From Epiperipatus broadwayi (Eukaryota; Onychophora; Udeonychophora; Euonychophora; Peripatidae), in NCBI GenBank assembly GCA_028023455.1, contig JAQFVV010013284.1:62001-126000 (forward strand): a stretch of DNA of 64,000 nt, in the 5' to 3' direction. Below the pieces are notes generated by a model. The model did not search any database. It saw only the letters and a list, made by a program, of their open reading frames with translations, and had not been told where the DNA came from. The position numbers and the translations under genes are program-made. How positions within the stretch are numbered: position 1 is the stretch's first letter; each line of letters opens with the position of its first letter. Positions 10,400-22,884 of the stretch are shown here, piece after piece.

Positions 10400-11556
10400 C
10401 ATTGGAGTTCTGATAATTTTTTGGTAAGCCAACTGATCCAAAAAAGATATTTCAATTAACATGTCATTTACTGGAATATTTTTCAGAGAGTACATCATCT
10501 ATTTTACATTAATTAATATTTATCAGTTATCTATTTTTATTCATCCATTGTGCAATTTTTAATAAATCATCATTCAGAACCTTCTGCAGTAAACTATATA
10601 AAACTGCAGAAGTAACCAAAGTAGTATTATCTGCAACACAAAAAATGAAAGAATGTAGAGAAAGATTAAGCAGATCATTAATACAAACAGTAAACAACAA
10701 AGGTCCATAAACTGAACTCTGAGGAACTCCATATTTCATTAATTCAGAATTGCTCAAAATATTGTTAATTTTAACAAATTGTTTCTCTTGTGTAAATAAG
10801 ATTTTAAACTATTCAAGCATAGTATTTCTTATACACAAATAATTTAATTAATAATAAATCATGAGAAACACAGTCAAATGCTTTCCATAAATCCAAGTAA
10901 ATACAATAAACCTTTCTCTAAATATTCAGTAATAACTGAAACATGTTCAGATTAGGCCAATTCTGTAGATTTTCCTAGTAAAAATTCAAATTGCTTATTT
11001 AAAAAATGAATTATAATTTTGAAAATACAAACAATTCTATTCTTTATATCTATTTCCAAAATTTGTGATAATGTTGATAAAATAGAAATTGGCCTGTAAT
11101 TTTCCAAACATTTTTTTTTTCATTTTTATAAATAGATATAACAACAGAAGATTTTAAGAAATCTGGAAATATACCTGAATATACAGAAAAATTAAATAAG
11201 AAAGATAATATTGGTAATAGAATGGTAATATTTTTAATTATATTTTTAAAGAAATACCATCCAAACCTACACATTTTTTATGTCTTATTTTATAAAGAAA
11301 ATCTAAAATTTCAACTTCTTCATTTTTTTTAAAAAACCAAAGAATTCATTGTAGATTTCTCATATCCATAGTTATTTGTAAGATTATTCAGTAATAATTT
11401 TACATGATGTACAAAATGGTGATTGAAATGATCAGCTATTAGTTTTCAATTATTTGAAACATTTATAAATACTTCATTAATTTTTATTTTAAAAATGTGT
11501 GAAAATCTTGCCTTAAAAATATATTTCTTAACAACAGTCCAAAAGCTACTTAATTT
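10400..11556 (-). pseudogene. Jockey-type non-LTR reverse transcriptase, decayed
   Basis: The minus strand carries RT blocks of the jockey superfamily in order. At 11274-11050: FNFSVYSGIFPDFLKSSVV and ISIYKNEKK (relatives have SG.FP..LK.A.V..I.K.G). At 10757-10527: KYGVPQSSVYGPLLFTVCIN (relatives GVPQGSVLGPLLF.IYIND), then VADNTTLV where the catalytic ADDTTL is expected, with the second aspartate changed to N. Stops and shifts separate the blocks. The far end (11281-11540) matches a fragment at 17865-18050. Confidence 0.75.
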
Positions 11557-11805
<249 letters not shown>

Positions 11806-12600
11806 TCAGTGCCTATAGCCAAATTATTAGACGTGCTGAAAAAAACAACAACACCTCCATCCCTACTATATATAATAGCAAATCTGCTACTCAGCCGTGA
11901 AATTCACATCACATTGAATGGAAAAAAATCACCAGCCTTCAGACCGAGTCAATCCATCCCACAAGGATCCCCCCTAAGTGCCTTGCTCTTTACAATATAT
12001 ATAAAATCCTCTATTAATAGAGATACAGAAAAAATAAAAGGCATTCAAATTCCAAACACTGCTTTAAATATATCATGCATAGCCTATATGGACGATGTAA
12101 CCGTTTTCCTCCCCTCTAAAAAGAACCTCCCCATATTACAAGAGATAATCAAGAATTATACCTCAAATTTTAATTTAAAAATTAACACAAATAAAACTGC
12201 TGCATGGTCAATATACACAGGCAAGCACTGTACAGAGATGTTTAATGGTAAACCATCCGCTTTCCTTGGTTTCCCATTCTACCTTGGAACCAATGGAATG
12301 AGGCAAAAAATTCAAAATAAATTAAAAATAGATGCTGAAAAAATCACAGCCTCACTTGAAAAGTCATACCTGTCAATATATGCAAAGGTAGCACTATTTA
12401 ATCAACTTATAACTACAAAAATTACATACTATACACCTATAATCAAATTTGCAAAAACATTCATATCTAAAATCTCGTCAATTTGTAACAAACTAATATG
12501 GAAGAGAAAGACAGTGGCAATCTCTTTAAAAAATCTGAGCAGACCACCACATAGCAATGGACTTGGACTCCATACAATCAATGTTTTTTATCGGAAGAGC
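11806..12600 (+). pseudogene. RT domain of non-LTR element A
   Basis: The open frame enters from the TAA tract and reads ANLLLSREIHITLNGKKSPA, IPQGSPLSALLFTIYIKS, then AYMDDVTVFLPSK with the catalytic YMDD at about 12085-12096, LKINTNKTAAWS, and the FLGFPFYLG and KLIWKRKT blocks of the thumb. It lacks the endonuclease and the front of the RT because of 5' truncation. A single frameshift near 12590 moves the frame into the C-terminal part. The copy is otherwise well preserved, so it is fairly young. Confidence 0.85.
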
Positions 12601-13334
12601 GTCGTGTAGGGACAGCAACCATAAAAAGATTTCCAGACCTGGAGTGTGTAATCAGTATAATACCCACAGACAGACCACCCCCTTCATATGGATATCTATC
12701 CACACTGATTGAAGAACTCAAGCCAATATACAACAAAATATCACTCAATAATGACAACAAGTATACATACTGGGACATTTACAATATACTACATCCCAAC
12801 CAGACACCCAATCTACATCCATCAGTTCTTGGAATAGACAACAGGCAACTACTGCAACAATTCAGAAAATGGTCATTAGAACCAAAATTATTCGATTTTC
12901 TACTTAAGCTTAATCTCAATGCTCTACCCACAACCCATTTCCTTAGATTTCGTAGATTCTATACCAATATAGACCCCATGTGCGGACTATGTCATAGAGA
13001 AGAAGAGACACAAGATCATTTTCTTCATTCCTGCAGTGCCCTAGAAACAATACGTCGCACAATGTTTACCACATACAGAAAGGCTATCATTTCAATAGAT
13101 GAAATAATAAATACATTTAAAAAAGGCAATAACCCTGCTATTCGTGCAGCAACATACAGCCTTTATGCCTACTGGTGCACCAGATGCACTTTTGCACTTG
13201 CCAATAACCCTCGACGCCACCCAGCAACATATTCAATAAAACTAGAACTGTTAAGAAAAAGAGACAGCATCCTAGCTCAACCAGATATATTTGCAGCCAC
13301 ATGGTCACACTTGAAACAGAGATCCAGTCTATGA
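12580..13334 (+). pseudogene. C-terminal region with CCHC finger of non-LTR element A
   Basis: After the frameshift the frame is open to a stop at 13332-13334. It reads RRVGTATIKRFPDLE, PTDRPPPSYGYLSTLIEELK and LLKLNLNALPTTHFLRFRR, then CGLCHREEETQDHFLHSC, a C-x2-C-x10-H-x4-C zinc finger common at the C-terminus of non-LTR RT proteins. The rest ends QPDIFAATWSHLKQ. The finger probably binds nucleic acid; that is family knowledge. Confidence 0.8.
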
Positions 13335-13578
13335 AATATAAAGACCAATAAGATAGATGATGACATTTTCAACATCAGCATTTTTTCCAACTTTAAAAAA
13401 AAAAATGCAAGCATAAACAGAACTAAATAGAAGACCAAATTTAAAAACAAGAAGAAAAAAAAAGTATGCAGAAAAGATAAAGACTTATATACTGAAAGTT
13501 GTAATTTGTTTTTCATTTGTAAAAAATCAATATATGACTCTGTAACTTTTTAGACTCAATAAAGTTTTGCTTTGAAAC

Positions 13579-14818
<1,240 letters not shown>

Positions 14819-14833
<15 letters not shown>

Positions 14834-15076
14834 AGGCATTTGACCTGCATTGCATACATGGATGATATTACAGTTTTCCTGAAATCAAAAAGGCAGATAC
14901 CAAAACTACAGATGGTTTTAGAAGAATACTCAAAGGAATTTAAACTAAGTTTCAATCCAGAAAAAACAGCAGCATGTCATAAGGCTTTTGAGCTTAGAAA
15001 ATTGATTTGGGATGATCAAATATTCACTAATGATGATGAACTATTACCTAACATAAGAATAAATTACTGCTGCTAG
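14819..15076 (+). pseudogene. RT palm fragment of non-LTR element B
   Basis: After a frameshift the RT continues as CIAYMDDITVFLKSKRQIPK with catalytic YMDD, then FNPEKTAACHK, equivalent to INTNKTAAWS of element A. After a deletion, only ELRKLIWDD is recognisable before the stop. Confidence 0.75.
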
Positions 15077-15904
15077 ATCAGGAAGAGAAAGAGACTCTTA
15101 GCTAAATAAATAATTGATAGACAGACAACAGCAAACAATATCAGCAAATTATACTAATAATAACGGAGTTTATTGATACATGCTTAAAAGAAACAAAGAA
15201 TACCCTGAAATAAACTTCATTTATGAATGGTTTAATTGAGTACCTTGATTTACTAGAAATCTTTGACAGTTAATTTATCCTTTCCCTTAACTTAGTTGTA
15301 AAATACTGAAATGATCTGTTAGTACAATAAATGTGTCTGTAACATTTATTAGTACATTCTATCTAAGCATTTAAAAGCTTTATCAATTTATTTAACCATT
15401 AGTTTATACATATATGCAACTACTATTAATACTCATGTGTATACAGATTCATATCCCATGAAAGTATACTGAAAATAATAATAAGGGCCATAAGTGATAA
15501 TAAAAGAAAAAGACATGAGTATAATGAAGATTTCACTCCAAGTGTTAGGGGTAACCGAAAAAGTATATTAGTTTGGCCAAAATGTTATGGGCTAGAGACT
15601 ACTAAGAATTTGCCAATATATTTATAAAAACAAGGCATAGGGAGCTGTCAAAGGAAATCCATACAAGGGTAAATAAACTTGGAGTAAAGCAGTTGATGGC
15701 CCAGATTACAGGAGATAATATAAAATCAGCATGGTAGACATAGCTAACATAGTAAGATAAAATGGTCCTGCAGATAATTAGATAACAAGTGGACTTTATA
15801 GATCAATTTTTATGTCCACACATACAAGCAGATCAATGCTTATTTATAAACTATAATAACATTATGCACAAGTGTTCAATATTTTTAGCAAATCTAAAGT
15901 TTAT
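15077..15904. other. Spacer, nothing recognised
   Basis: No frame, RNA gene or repeat identified. A GGGCCATAAGTG-containing part near 15480-15760 is less AT-rich but matches nothing I know. Confidence 0.35.
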
Positions 15905-16457
15905 TAAAACAGGCAAAACTATATATATTACCACTCAGTGCAAGCCAGAGTAATCAATGGATGCCAGAAGGCTTGTGCATAAAATCCTCATCTAATGCCT
16001 ACTCATCCAATATCCCCAGACTAGTTTCTGGCTTGTGGCCTTCATCAACATTTAGTGCCTATTCATCCAATATTCCCAGACTAGTTTCTGGCTTGTAGCA
16101 TTCATCACTGAGGAGCCTTGGATCTGGGAGCAATGCACCTAGATCTTAGGATGTAATACAACCCTCCAGCAGCCACCTTTTATCTCTACTTAATTACAAA
16201 ACTATGAGTCTTAAATTGAAAACACTATAATATTTTCAATCCAAGCTCATCAGCTTATATAGTCATGTAGGTCTGAACTCAGTTCAGTATCTATACATTT
16301 TGGTGTCTTTGGTTTTTTAATAACCATAGCCACCACTATCCTATTAGGCAGGATTAGTTGTAAGCCAATAAACATCACATAATCAAAGTTTTGCCTGTTT
16401 TAATAACAGTTATAAGCAAGCATAAGAAATGGTGATCATGTGATGTTTATTGGCTTA
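15905..16457 (+). mobile_element. MITE-like element, family M1 (copy 1)
   Basis: It starts with AAAACAGGCAAAACT and shares ACTCAGTGCAAGCCAGAGTA, TAATCAATGGATGCC and CTAGTTTCTGGCTTGTG with five other copies in the window. A unit of about 70 bp (CATCCAATATCCCCAGACTA region) is tandemly repeated inside. The right end has only the short inverse GTTTTGCCTGTTTT near 16389-16402, followed by an outer segment (AATAACAGTTATAAGCAAGC up to TTTATTGGCTTA) also found beside other copies. Confidence 0.75.
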
Positions 16458-16472
16458 AATCTATAGTTTATA

Positions 16473-16583
16473 GGCAAGCGTTGGTGGCCGAGTGGTCAGC
16501 ACAACTGCCTTACAAGCAGTTGTCCCGGGTTCGCTTCCCGGCCGATGCTTTGACACATGGAGAAAACAAAATGAAAAAAAAAT
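16473..16583 (+). mobile_element. tRNA-derived SINE, family S1, with 11-bp TSD
   Basis: The 5' 75 bp fold as a tRNA: acceptor stem AGCGTTG with CGATGCT, A-box region GGTGGCCGAGTGG, an anticodon arm with CTTACAA in the loop (TAC, Val-like), and B box GGTTCGCTTCC. An A-rich tail (GAAAACAAAATGAAAAAAAA) follows. The target-site duplication TATAGTTTATA lies at 16462-16472 and 16584-16594. Other copies are at 26748-26845 and 41636-41749. The TSD and tail show it is a SINE, not a tRNA gene. Confidence 0.9.
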
Positions 16584-16594
16584 TATAGTTTATA

Positions 16595-17864
16595 CACATA
16601 TATAAATGAGTGTTTCTACAGTTTAAACACTCCTTATAAAAAATAATAATTCAAAAACATTATTACAATTGTTACTTTTAAAAGATTTTAATGATAGAAG
16701 ACTTTTATTTATTAAAAAAAACATTTTGATTTTAAATATTCAAGAAGAGGGAAAGAAAAGAATCAGCTACTTCTACAATAAACTAATTTTAAAACATAAG
16801 ATTTTTTTATTGTAACTGTCAAAATCTTAATGAAAGAAAAAAGAATTCATTCAATAGGTACTTTTAAAATGTTATAAATATCATGATTCATAAAACAAAT
16901 ATAAAACATCCATATAATGAATTAATAATATGTCAATAAAAGTGGATATTGATACAATTAAGAAGAAAAAAACATTTCATCTAACATTTCTTATACTAAA
17001 AGTTACACTTATATAATTAAAGATAAATATAATCACACTTGGCTTATTAAAATTATAATAAAGTTGACATTAGTGTTAATTCATTAGTGTCCTAATCTTT
17101 TGTTTTCCATGAATTAATTGGAGTACGTACTTTAAAGAATTTTGTAGTTGTTTACTTATTACAAGTTAGTTAAGAGAGGCTTCAATGGAGATTGGCATTT
17201 TCAGAATGTCAACTGTCTATGAATTTAAGACATGCTAAGAATGAAGTTAGGCTCAGAGTGCGAAATTCATCTTGGTAAAATGCCTAGGCATGTATCTTAT
17301 CAGAGAATGCAACTGAATTGGCGATAAGTTCATTTTTTTATAACTGCAAGCCACTTATCACAAACTATTTGTGGAGATTCTTAATTTCTAAAAGTTAATT
17401 GGGGACAAGTGCAGCTTGTCGAGAAGAATGAAAAGTCCCAGCATCTTGGAAAGAATCTTGAATAGGACAGTCATAATACAATAATTTGGGGAAGCTTTTA
17501 TAAGGCTTAATGTCCACTGACTCCCTCACAAATTTCTTAGAATTTTCTAGATTCACATTAAAATATTTCAGATAGGACAGTTTTTTATTAATTAATTCCT
17601 AGCTAATGATCTTATTACAAGATTTACCTAGACAATGCTTAATTTTAAATTATCACCAAAAGATTAAAACAAGACTAGCATTGTTTTACAATATTTAAAT
17701 GATACAAAATAATTTTATACAAATGATAAGTGAATTTTCTATAAACACTCTTTTTCTTATTAAAAAATATTACATTAGATCAGTTAATAAAAGAAATGTT
17801 TTAAATTCATATGTCCACTATCACAAGATTTTAAAAAAATATATAAATTAATTCACAATTAAAA
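16595..17864. other. AT-rich spacer, nothing recognised
   Basis: About 1.3 kb without a coding signal. A less AT-rich stretch at 17160-17480 (CAATGGAGATTGGCATTTTC region) shows no frame or repeat I recognise. Confidence 0.35.
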
Positions 17865-18050
17865 TTTTTACTGGACCAACCACTGTGTACATATAACTTT
17901 GAGAAGTTGAAACGAAGAGTTATTAGTTTTGAATTATTTGAAACATCTATAGGTACTTCATTAATCTTTATTTTAGAAAATTGTGAAAATCTTTTCTTAA
18001 AAATATATTTTTTTAACAAAAGACCTAAACTAACTTAATTTAATTACTTA
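17865..18050 (-). pseudogene. Fragment of jockey-type element
   Basis: The plus strand ATTAGTTTTGAATTATTTGA and TACTTCATTAAT, with CTTAAAAATATA, match 11440-11535 at high identity. The minus-strand reading has KKYIFKKRFSQFSKIKINEV. It is a short piece from the region upstream of the RT of the element at 10400-11556. A short run of TAATAATAATAA follows at 18058-18080. Confidence 0.55.
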
Positions 18051-18077
18051 GTTTAATAATAGTAATAATAATAATAA

Positions 18078-18975
18078 TTCCCCAGCAAGAGTCCACTTGT
18101 TCACAAATAAGTTAAAAAGCTTTAGTTTTTCACACTCTAAAATTATTCAAAATCGAAGCCTGACAAGGTAAAACCTTATCATGATATATCTTTTTCAATT
18201 TTCAATGAGTTGATAATTAATTAATAATTTTGTGTTACATTTTTTATTCAAAATTTTAATCAAAATCAAGTTAAATGATAATTTTAGAAAACAATATGGT
18301 GACAAAGCCATCACATGACAAAATGCTTGCTGCCAATATTATTAGCACAGAGTTTCAAAATCCAAAGTTCAATCAAACATAAGCTTATTTTAAATTTTAT
18401 TGTAGCAAATTCTGATCTTAGTTTGGCAAAAAAATTGAATTACAAATTTCCCAGCAAGCAATTCACTTGTTCACAAACAAGTTAACAAGCTCTGGTTTTT
18501 TATGCTTAAAAAGAATTCAAAACCTTAGTCTAATGCAAGATAATAATATATCTTTAATCAATTGATTACTTACTTTCAATTTTGTAGTACATTTTTTATT
18601 CAAACTTCCAATTAAAATCAAGCTAGCTAATTTTTTTTTAAAAAGTCATCACATGATCAGTGTTTGCTCCAATAATACCAGCACAGAGTTTCAAAGACCA
18701 AAGGTAGTCAAGCATAGCTTTTTTTAATGTTATTGCAAACTCTAAGCTTTCTTTAGCAATAAAAATTCAATTTCAAGTTCCCAGCAATTAGTTCATTTGC
18801 TCACAACCAAGTTAACATGCTCTGGTTGTTTATACTTATAAAGTAGTCAAAACCTTATGCTAACAAGAAAAAAATATCTTTATATATCTTTTTCAACATC
18901 CAGTCAGTTGATAATTTATTTCCAATTTTGTGTTAAATTTTTCATTCAAATCTTCAACTAACATCAAGTTACTAG
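18078..18975. repeat. Tandem repeat, 2.6 units of 330-370 bp
   Basis: Unit starts are at about 18078, 18448 and 18778. Each opens with CCCAGCAA and CACTTGTTCACAA, then CAAGTTAACAAGCTCTGG, later TTTTGTGTTACATTTTTTAT and GCACAGAGTTTCAAA. Units differ by many substitutions, so this is an old array. No function is seen. Confidence 0.8.
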
Positions 18976-19027
18976 ATAGTTTCAAAAAACGTAAGTTACT
19001 TCCAATAAATGCCAAGCCTAACTATCT

Positions 19028-19375
19028 ACCCAGATTTTACTCTGTTTCCCTATGTCTGGACCTTCTATCCATGAATCTCACATTTAAATCACATCAAAAG
19101 TGTCACTTTGCTTCTACCTCTAGCACAGACAAACCCAGAATATGACCAACCTATCACAAATGCCAACTCAGTAATTGCAACCAGTTCTAACATAGCTGTA
19201 CCCCAATCCCTCTGGAAATCAGGATTCTCTATTCAAGTATCTCACACTTAAATCTCATTAAAATTCTTACTCAGCTTTCACTTTTAACACATATCTAGAC
19301 CCAGAGTCTGACCAACCTATCACAAACTTCAACTTAATAATTGCAACCAATTCTAACATAGATGTATTCCCCTCT
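19028..19375. repeat. Tandem duplication, two units of about 170 bp
   Basis: The motifs GACCAACCTATCACAAA, AATTGCAACCA and TTCTAACATAG recur at a spacing of about 175 bp. The 78-codon frame from 19414 just beyond this block is not supported by any domain. Confidence 0.65.
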
Positions 19376-19654
19376 AGAACACTCACCTACTTGAATGAAC
19401 CAGAAAACAGGCATTGCAGGGTTGTACCAATTATGAAAGCAATCCTGTCATTCCTCCCACCCTCACCAACATCTTTATCAGTGAAACCAAGAGAAAATCT
19501 GGTCACCCAAAGAAGATTCAGCATTCTAAAAAATCAAAAATAACTGACATTGATATCATACCACAATATGGACCTCACAGACAATTGCCACACTATAATC
19601 AAAATTCTAATCCCTCACCTATGTTACCCAGACAACCCAACAGCATATAAAGCT

Positions 19655-20175
19655 AAACCTGGTTTGCATCTGTATACAGCAGTCCAGAGCATATAAAATT
19701 TTATGTAATCTTATGTAAAATCAATAAAACAATTTTTACATAGGTAAACTTACAACTACAGATAGCCCATTTAACCACAATAATGCAAACTATGTAAAAC
19801 CCTTGTAACTAATTCACAGAATATAGAAATGTCTGTAATCTCATGTAAATAAATAAATCAATTTTTACATGTATAAGCCTACAATTATAGATTGCACATG
19901 TAACCACAGTAGTCCAAGTCATGTAAAATCCTTGTAACTAATCCACAGCATTAAAAATTCTTGTAATCTCATGTAAATCAGTAAAACAATTACATATGTA
20001 AATCTACAACTATGAATTGCCCATGTAACCACAGATATCCAAGATAAGTAAAACCCTCATAACAAATCTACAGCATGTAAAAATTCCTGCAATCCTGTGT
20101 CAAATATACAACTACAGATTACCCATGTAAACACAGCAATCCAAGCTATGTAAAACTCTTGTAATTCTCTAAGAC
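19655..20175. repeat. Tandem repeat, about 4 units of 100-130 bp
   Basis: Units begin at about 19773, 19902, 20027 and 20129 with a partial one before. Shared blocks are AACCACAGTAGTCCAAG, ATGTAAAATCCTTGTAACTA, TAATCTCATGTAAATCA and TACAACTATAGATTGCCCATG. It is a minisatellite-like array with variable spacing. Confidence 0.8.
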
Positions 20176-20196
20176 AAATGAAGCTTATTATTGTAA

Positions 20197-20270
20197 CATA
20201 CTACTACTACTACTACTGCTATTACTATTATTACTATTACTACTAATAATAATGATGATGATGGTGATGT
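20197..20270. repeat. Trinucleotide microsatellite (TAC/ATT/GAT)
   Basis: ACTACTACTACTACTGCT grades into TTACTATTACTACTAATA and AATGATGATGATGGTG. It lies next to the RT fragment at 20270-20700. Confidence 0.9.
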
Positions 20271-20700
20271 TTTAAAGGAAAAACTTATTAAGAAGTTTTC
20301 TGATATGGATATTAGAGAATTGGCTGGCATTTTATTTATATAAAAGGAAACAAATTGTTAAAATTAATAATGTATTCAGTGATAATTTTTTTATTAAATT
20401 TAATGCTCAAAAGAATCAGTATTAGGTCCAGCACTTTTCATTATTTACATTAATAAATTGACTAATCTTCCTTTTCATTTAAATATTTCATGTTTTGCAG
20501 AAGATAGAACATTAGTTTTGTCAATTACAACTTATGAATTATTTCAAAAATTCATTAATGAAAAATTAAATATTAAGAATTGTTTTTTCTACAATAATTT
20601 AATTATGAATTATAATAAATCCAAATATATTATTTACAATTATAAAAAAATAATTTTTAAGATATTTTTGTTGAAATGTCAAATAATAAACTAATAAAAG
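20270..20700 (+). pseudogene. Jockey-type RT fragment
   Basis: After small frame changes the strand reads YKRKQIVKINNVFSDN, the block before the RT palm in jockey elements, then KESVLGPALFIIYINKLTN (relatives GVPQGSVLGPLLFLIYINDL), and CFAEDRTLVLS where the catalytic ADDT should be, now AEDR. About 50 more residues follow to a stop at 20692. The catalytic block is damaged. Confidence 0.7.
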
Positions 20701-20869
20701 TTGAATCTAAATTTTATTTGGTTTACTGCTAGGTTTATATATTGGGTGAGATAAACATATAATTTATTTGAAAAAAACGTTTAAGATTTACATTTTCTTT
20801 TTTATAAAATTAGGAACATTTTATAACATAAGATCATTATATGGTATTAGAGGCAAATTTTTTCCCCTA
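20701..20869. other. Spacer, nothing recognised
   Basis: Short AT-rich stretch between the jockey fragment and the PLE tail. Confidence 0.3.
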
Positions 20870-20939
20870 AATTAACTTATGAAATATAACTTTGAGAAGA
20901 CATAGCTTCCTATTGTTTTCCTGAAGGTTTGTGATGATG

Positions 20940-21300
20940 GTGTTCTAGCTGTATTTTTATATTGGACTATTTCCATCATCTAGTATGTGTGTTGAATGTC
21001 TTTAGAAAAGTTTAATTTTATTTAAATATTCCAAATGCATTCAACTGTTAGCAATATCACAACAAACAGGTTAGTATATGCACCAAATATTAGTAATATC
21101 ATAGCAAACAACTGGTAGTAATATCACAGCAAACAGGTTAGTATATTCACATTTTGAGAGGTATTTTTCTCCCCCCTTCTTCGCATGTTGCTAGCCTGAC
21201 CAATGACAGTACTAGCATGGGATTTGAACCTGAGTCCTTAGATTCTTGATTATTGAATTTTAATGTAACACTAACCAACTGAGCCATCCTGCTAAAGGCA
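20940..21300 (-). repeat. PLE copy 2 tail with tRNA-like module
   Basis: On the minus strand the tail has a tRNA-like module (21213-21294): GCAGGATGGCTCAGTTGGTT with D-arm-like pairing and GGTTCAAATCCC as B box. It continues to AGACATTCAACACACA and TAGTCCAATATAAAAATA. Within it a unit (AACCTGTTTGCTGTGATATT) is present about three times in tandem (21045-21145). Confidence 0.75.
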
Positions 21301-21439
21301 ACAATATGTAGTAATTTCATATACTTATCTATGAGGTTCCTCCTGATTTCTCCATTTTTTCCTCAGAGCAAAGTTGATTAGTGGTTTCCATACATTATGT
21401 ATAGTCACACTAGGTTGGCTTATGGAATTTTTTGCCATT

Positions 21440-21715
21440 GTCATGTGAGCAGCTTCTTTAAATTTTCATCTTTGCACCTTTTCTTCTTTATCCAATATTT
21501 TTGTATTTTCCCAATTGAACGTATGTTCATTGGTACATACAAGGTCTGCTACCTTAGACACATCTGTTTTCTCTCTTCTAATCATCACTTTGTTCTTGCA
21601 TGCACTTTTGAATGGGACATCTGGTCTCATCAATATATGTTCTTCCACATTCACATGGTATTTCATAGATACAGTTTTTTTCTTTTCAGCATTTTAAGTT
21701 TAGACTTTGTAGATG
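21440..21715 (-). pseudogene. PLE copy 2: GIY-YIG nuclease remnant
   Basis: CECGRTYIDETRCPIQKC shows the GIY-YIG core with YIG changed to YID. In another frame come KVADLVCTNEHTFNWENTKI and QRKFKEAAHM, matching the copy at 51445. A frameshift lies between. With this glycine altered and the frame broken, the nuclease is dead. Confidence 0.75.
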
Positions 21716-22363
21716 TTAGAATTCCTTGTAGTGTGGTATGGCTCTGGAAAGCTGTTCTGATGTTATACTGATACAGATTTCCCTTAATTTGTCTGCTATT
21801 TTTGGAATGTATGGGTACACTATAGTACCAATAATCATCTTTTCTCTTGATGGTTCTTTTTGTTGTCTATTTAATGTTTTCTTAATAACAGCTGATGGAT
21901 AACCATTTTTCATAAGAGTTTGTTCTATATAGATCTTTTCTTTTTCCAAATTGCCGGTTTCTGAACAAACTTCATTTGCTCTGTTCCACAGTGATAGTAT
22001 AACTCCATGTTTTGTGTTTCTGGTATGATTGGATGTATAGGCTAGATATTTTCCTATATGTATAGGTTTTCTGTAAACTGTAGTTTTGATTTTACCATGG
22101 GGGAGTCTTGTCACAAGAACATCTAAGAATGCCAATTTTTGTTCCTGTTCTGATTCTATTGTGAATGTAATTGAAGGGATATGTTGTTGATGTTTCCAGA
22201 AAGTTTGTAGCAATGCTTCATCATGTGGCCATACAACAAAAGTATCATCCATATAGTGAAGCCAAACTTTAAGTGGATATGGAGCAGTTTTTATGGCTGT
22301 GGTTTCAAGCTCTTCCATGTAAATATTGCTAATCAGGGGAGTCAATGGTGAGCCCATAGCCAT
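21716..22363 (-). pseudogene. PLE copy 2: RT palm, thumb and linker
   Basis: It opens with MAMGSPLTPLISNIYMEELE, RT motif B, then HYMDDTFVVWPHD with catalytic YMDD. LAFLDVLVTRLPHGKIKTTV and YRKP follow (PLE thumb), then ILSLWNRANEVCS and LMKNGYPSAVIKKTL. The frame ends after SRAIPHYKEF at 21716. It is 215 residues long and intact over the catalytic core, but the flanking frames are broken. Confidence 0.88.
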
Positions 22364-22461
22364 TCCTTGATTTTGTTGGAAGAATTCTGTGTTATATTGA
22401 TAGTAGGTTGTTTTATACAGAATGTTAATAGTTCCATTATGCTATCAATAGGAAGAGCTGT

Positions 22462-22884
22462 TCAGGTTTGTAAACTATTATCATCATTTAATCTTTTCCT
22501 TACAATAGACAATGCTTCTTCACATGGTACATTTGTGAATAAACTTTCCACATCAAAGCTTACCAAGTCAATTATTTCCATTTTTGTGTTCTTGATTAAT
22601 TGTGCAAAGTGTCTAGAATTCCTGACAAAGGATTGGGTCTTGTATGCCAAAGAACTTAGAACTTTGAGAAGAAATCTTGCCAAATTCTGGCAAGGTGAAT
22701 CTCTAGAACTAACAATAGGTCTTAATGGAATATAATCCTTATGGATTTTAGGTAGATCATAAAGATGAGGAATTTTGCTGAAATATGATATTTTACTCTT
22801 TTCTGAATCAGTGAAGTACTTGTGATTATTTCTGAGTAATGCTTGTAACTTTGTTTCCATACTTGGTATTGGATCTTTTGCCAC
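22462..22884 (-). pseudogene. PLE copy 2: RT fingers
   Basis: It contains FSKIPHLYDLPKIHKDYIPL, RPIVSSRDSPCQNLARFL and LVSFDVESLFTNVPCEEAL. The last is the RT motif A with its first catalytic aspartate intact (FDVESLFTNVP). The frame is lost after NSLQ near 22462, and the palm motifs continue in the next entry after a shift. Confidence 0.85.

Larger units (their letters stand above)
11806..13578 (+). mobile_element. Non-LTR retrotransposon A, 5'-truncated, flanked by (TAA)n
   Basis: The element starts inside the RT domain at the edge of one (TAA)n tract and ends at the edge of another. After the stop at 13334 it has a 3' UTR of about 240 bp with AATAAAG at 13559, then the (TAA)n. Relatives lie at 13833-15076 and, inverted, at 24700-25330. 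A (TAA)n tail occurs in I-type elements, and microsatellite targeting occurs in several R1 and Tx1 lineages; the sequence alone does not decide the clade. Confidence 0.8.

Noticed and set aside
16473-16583. tRNA-Val gene
   Set aside because: It has a good cloverleaf, but it is flanked by an 11-bp target duplication and an A-rich tail and has two similar decayed copies, so it is a SINE.
19414-19650. 78-codon frame after the tandem duplication
   Set aside because: No domain, no splice context, and it lies between tandem repeats.
21397-21771. Plus-strand frame of 124 codons
   Set aside because: It is the antisense of the PLE nuclease region.
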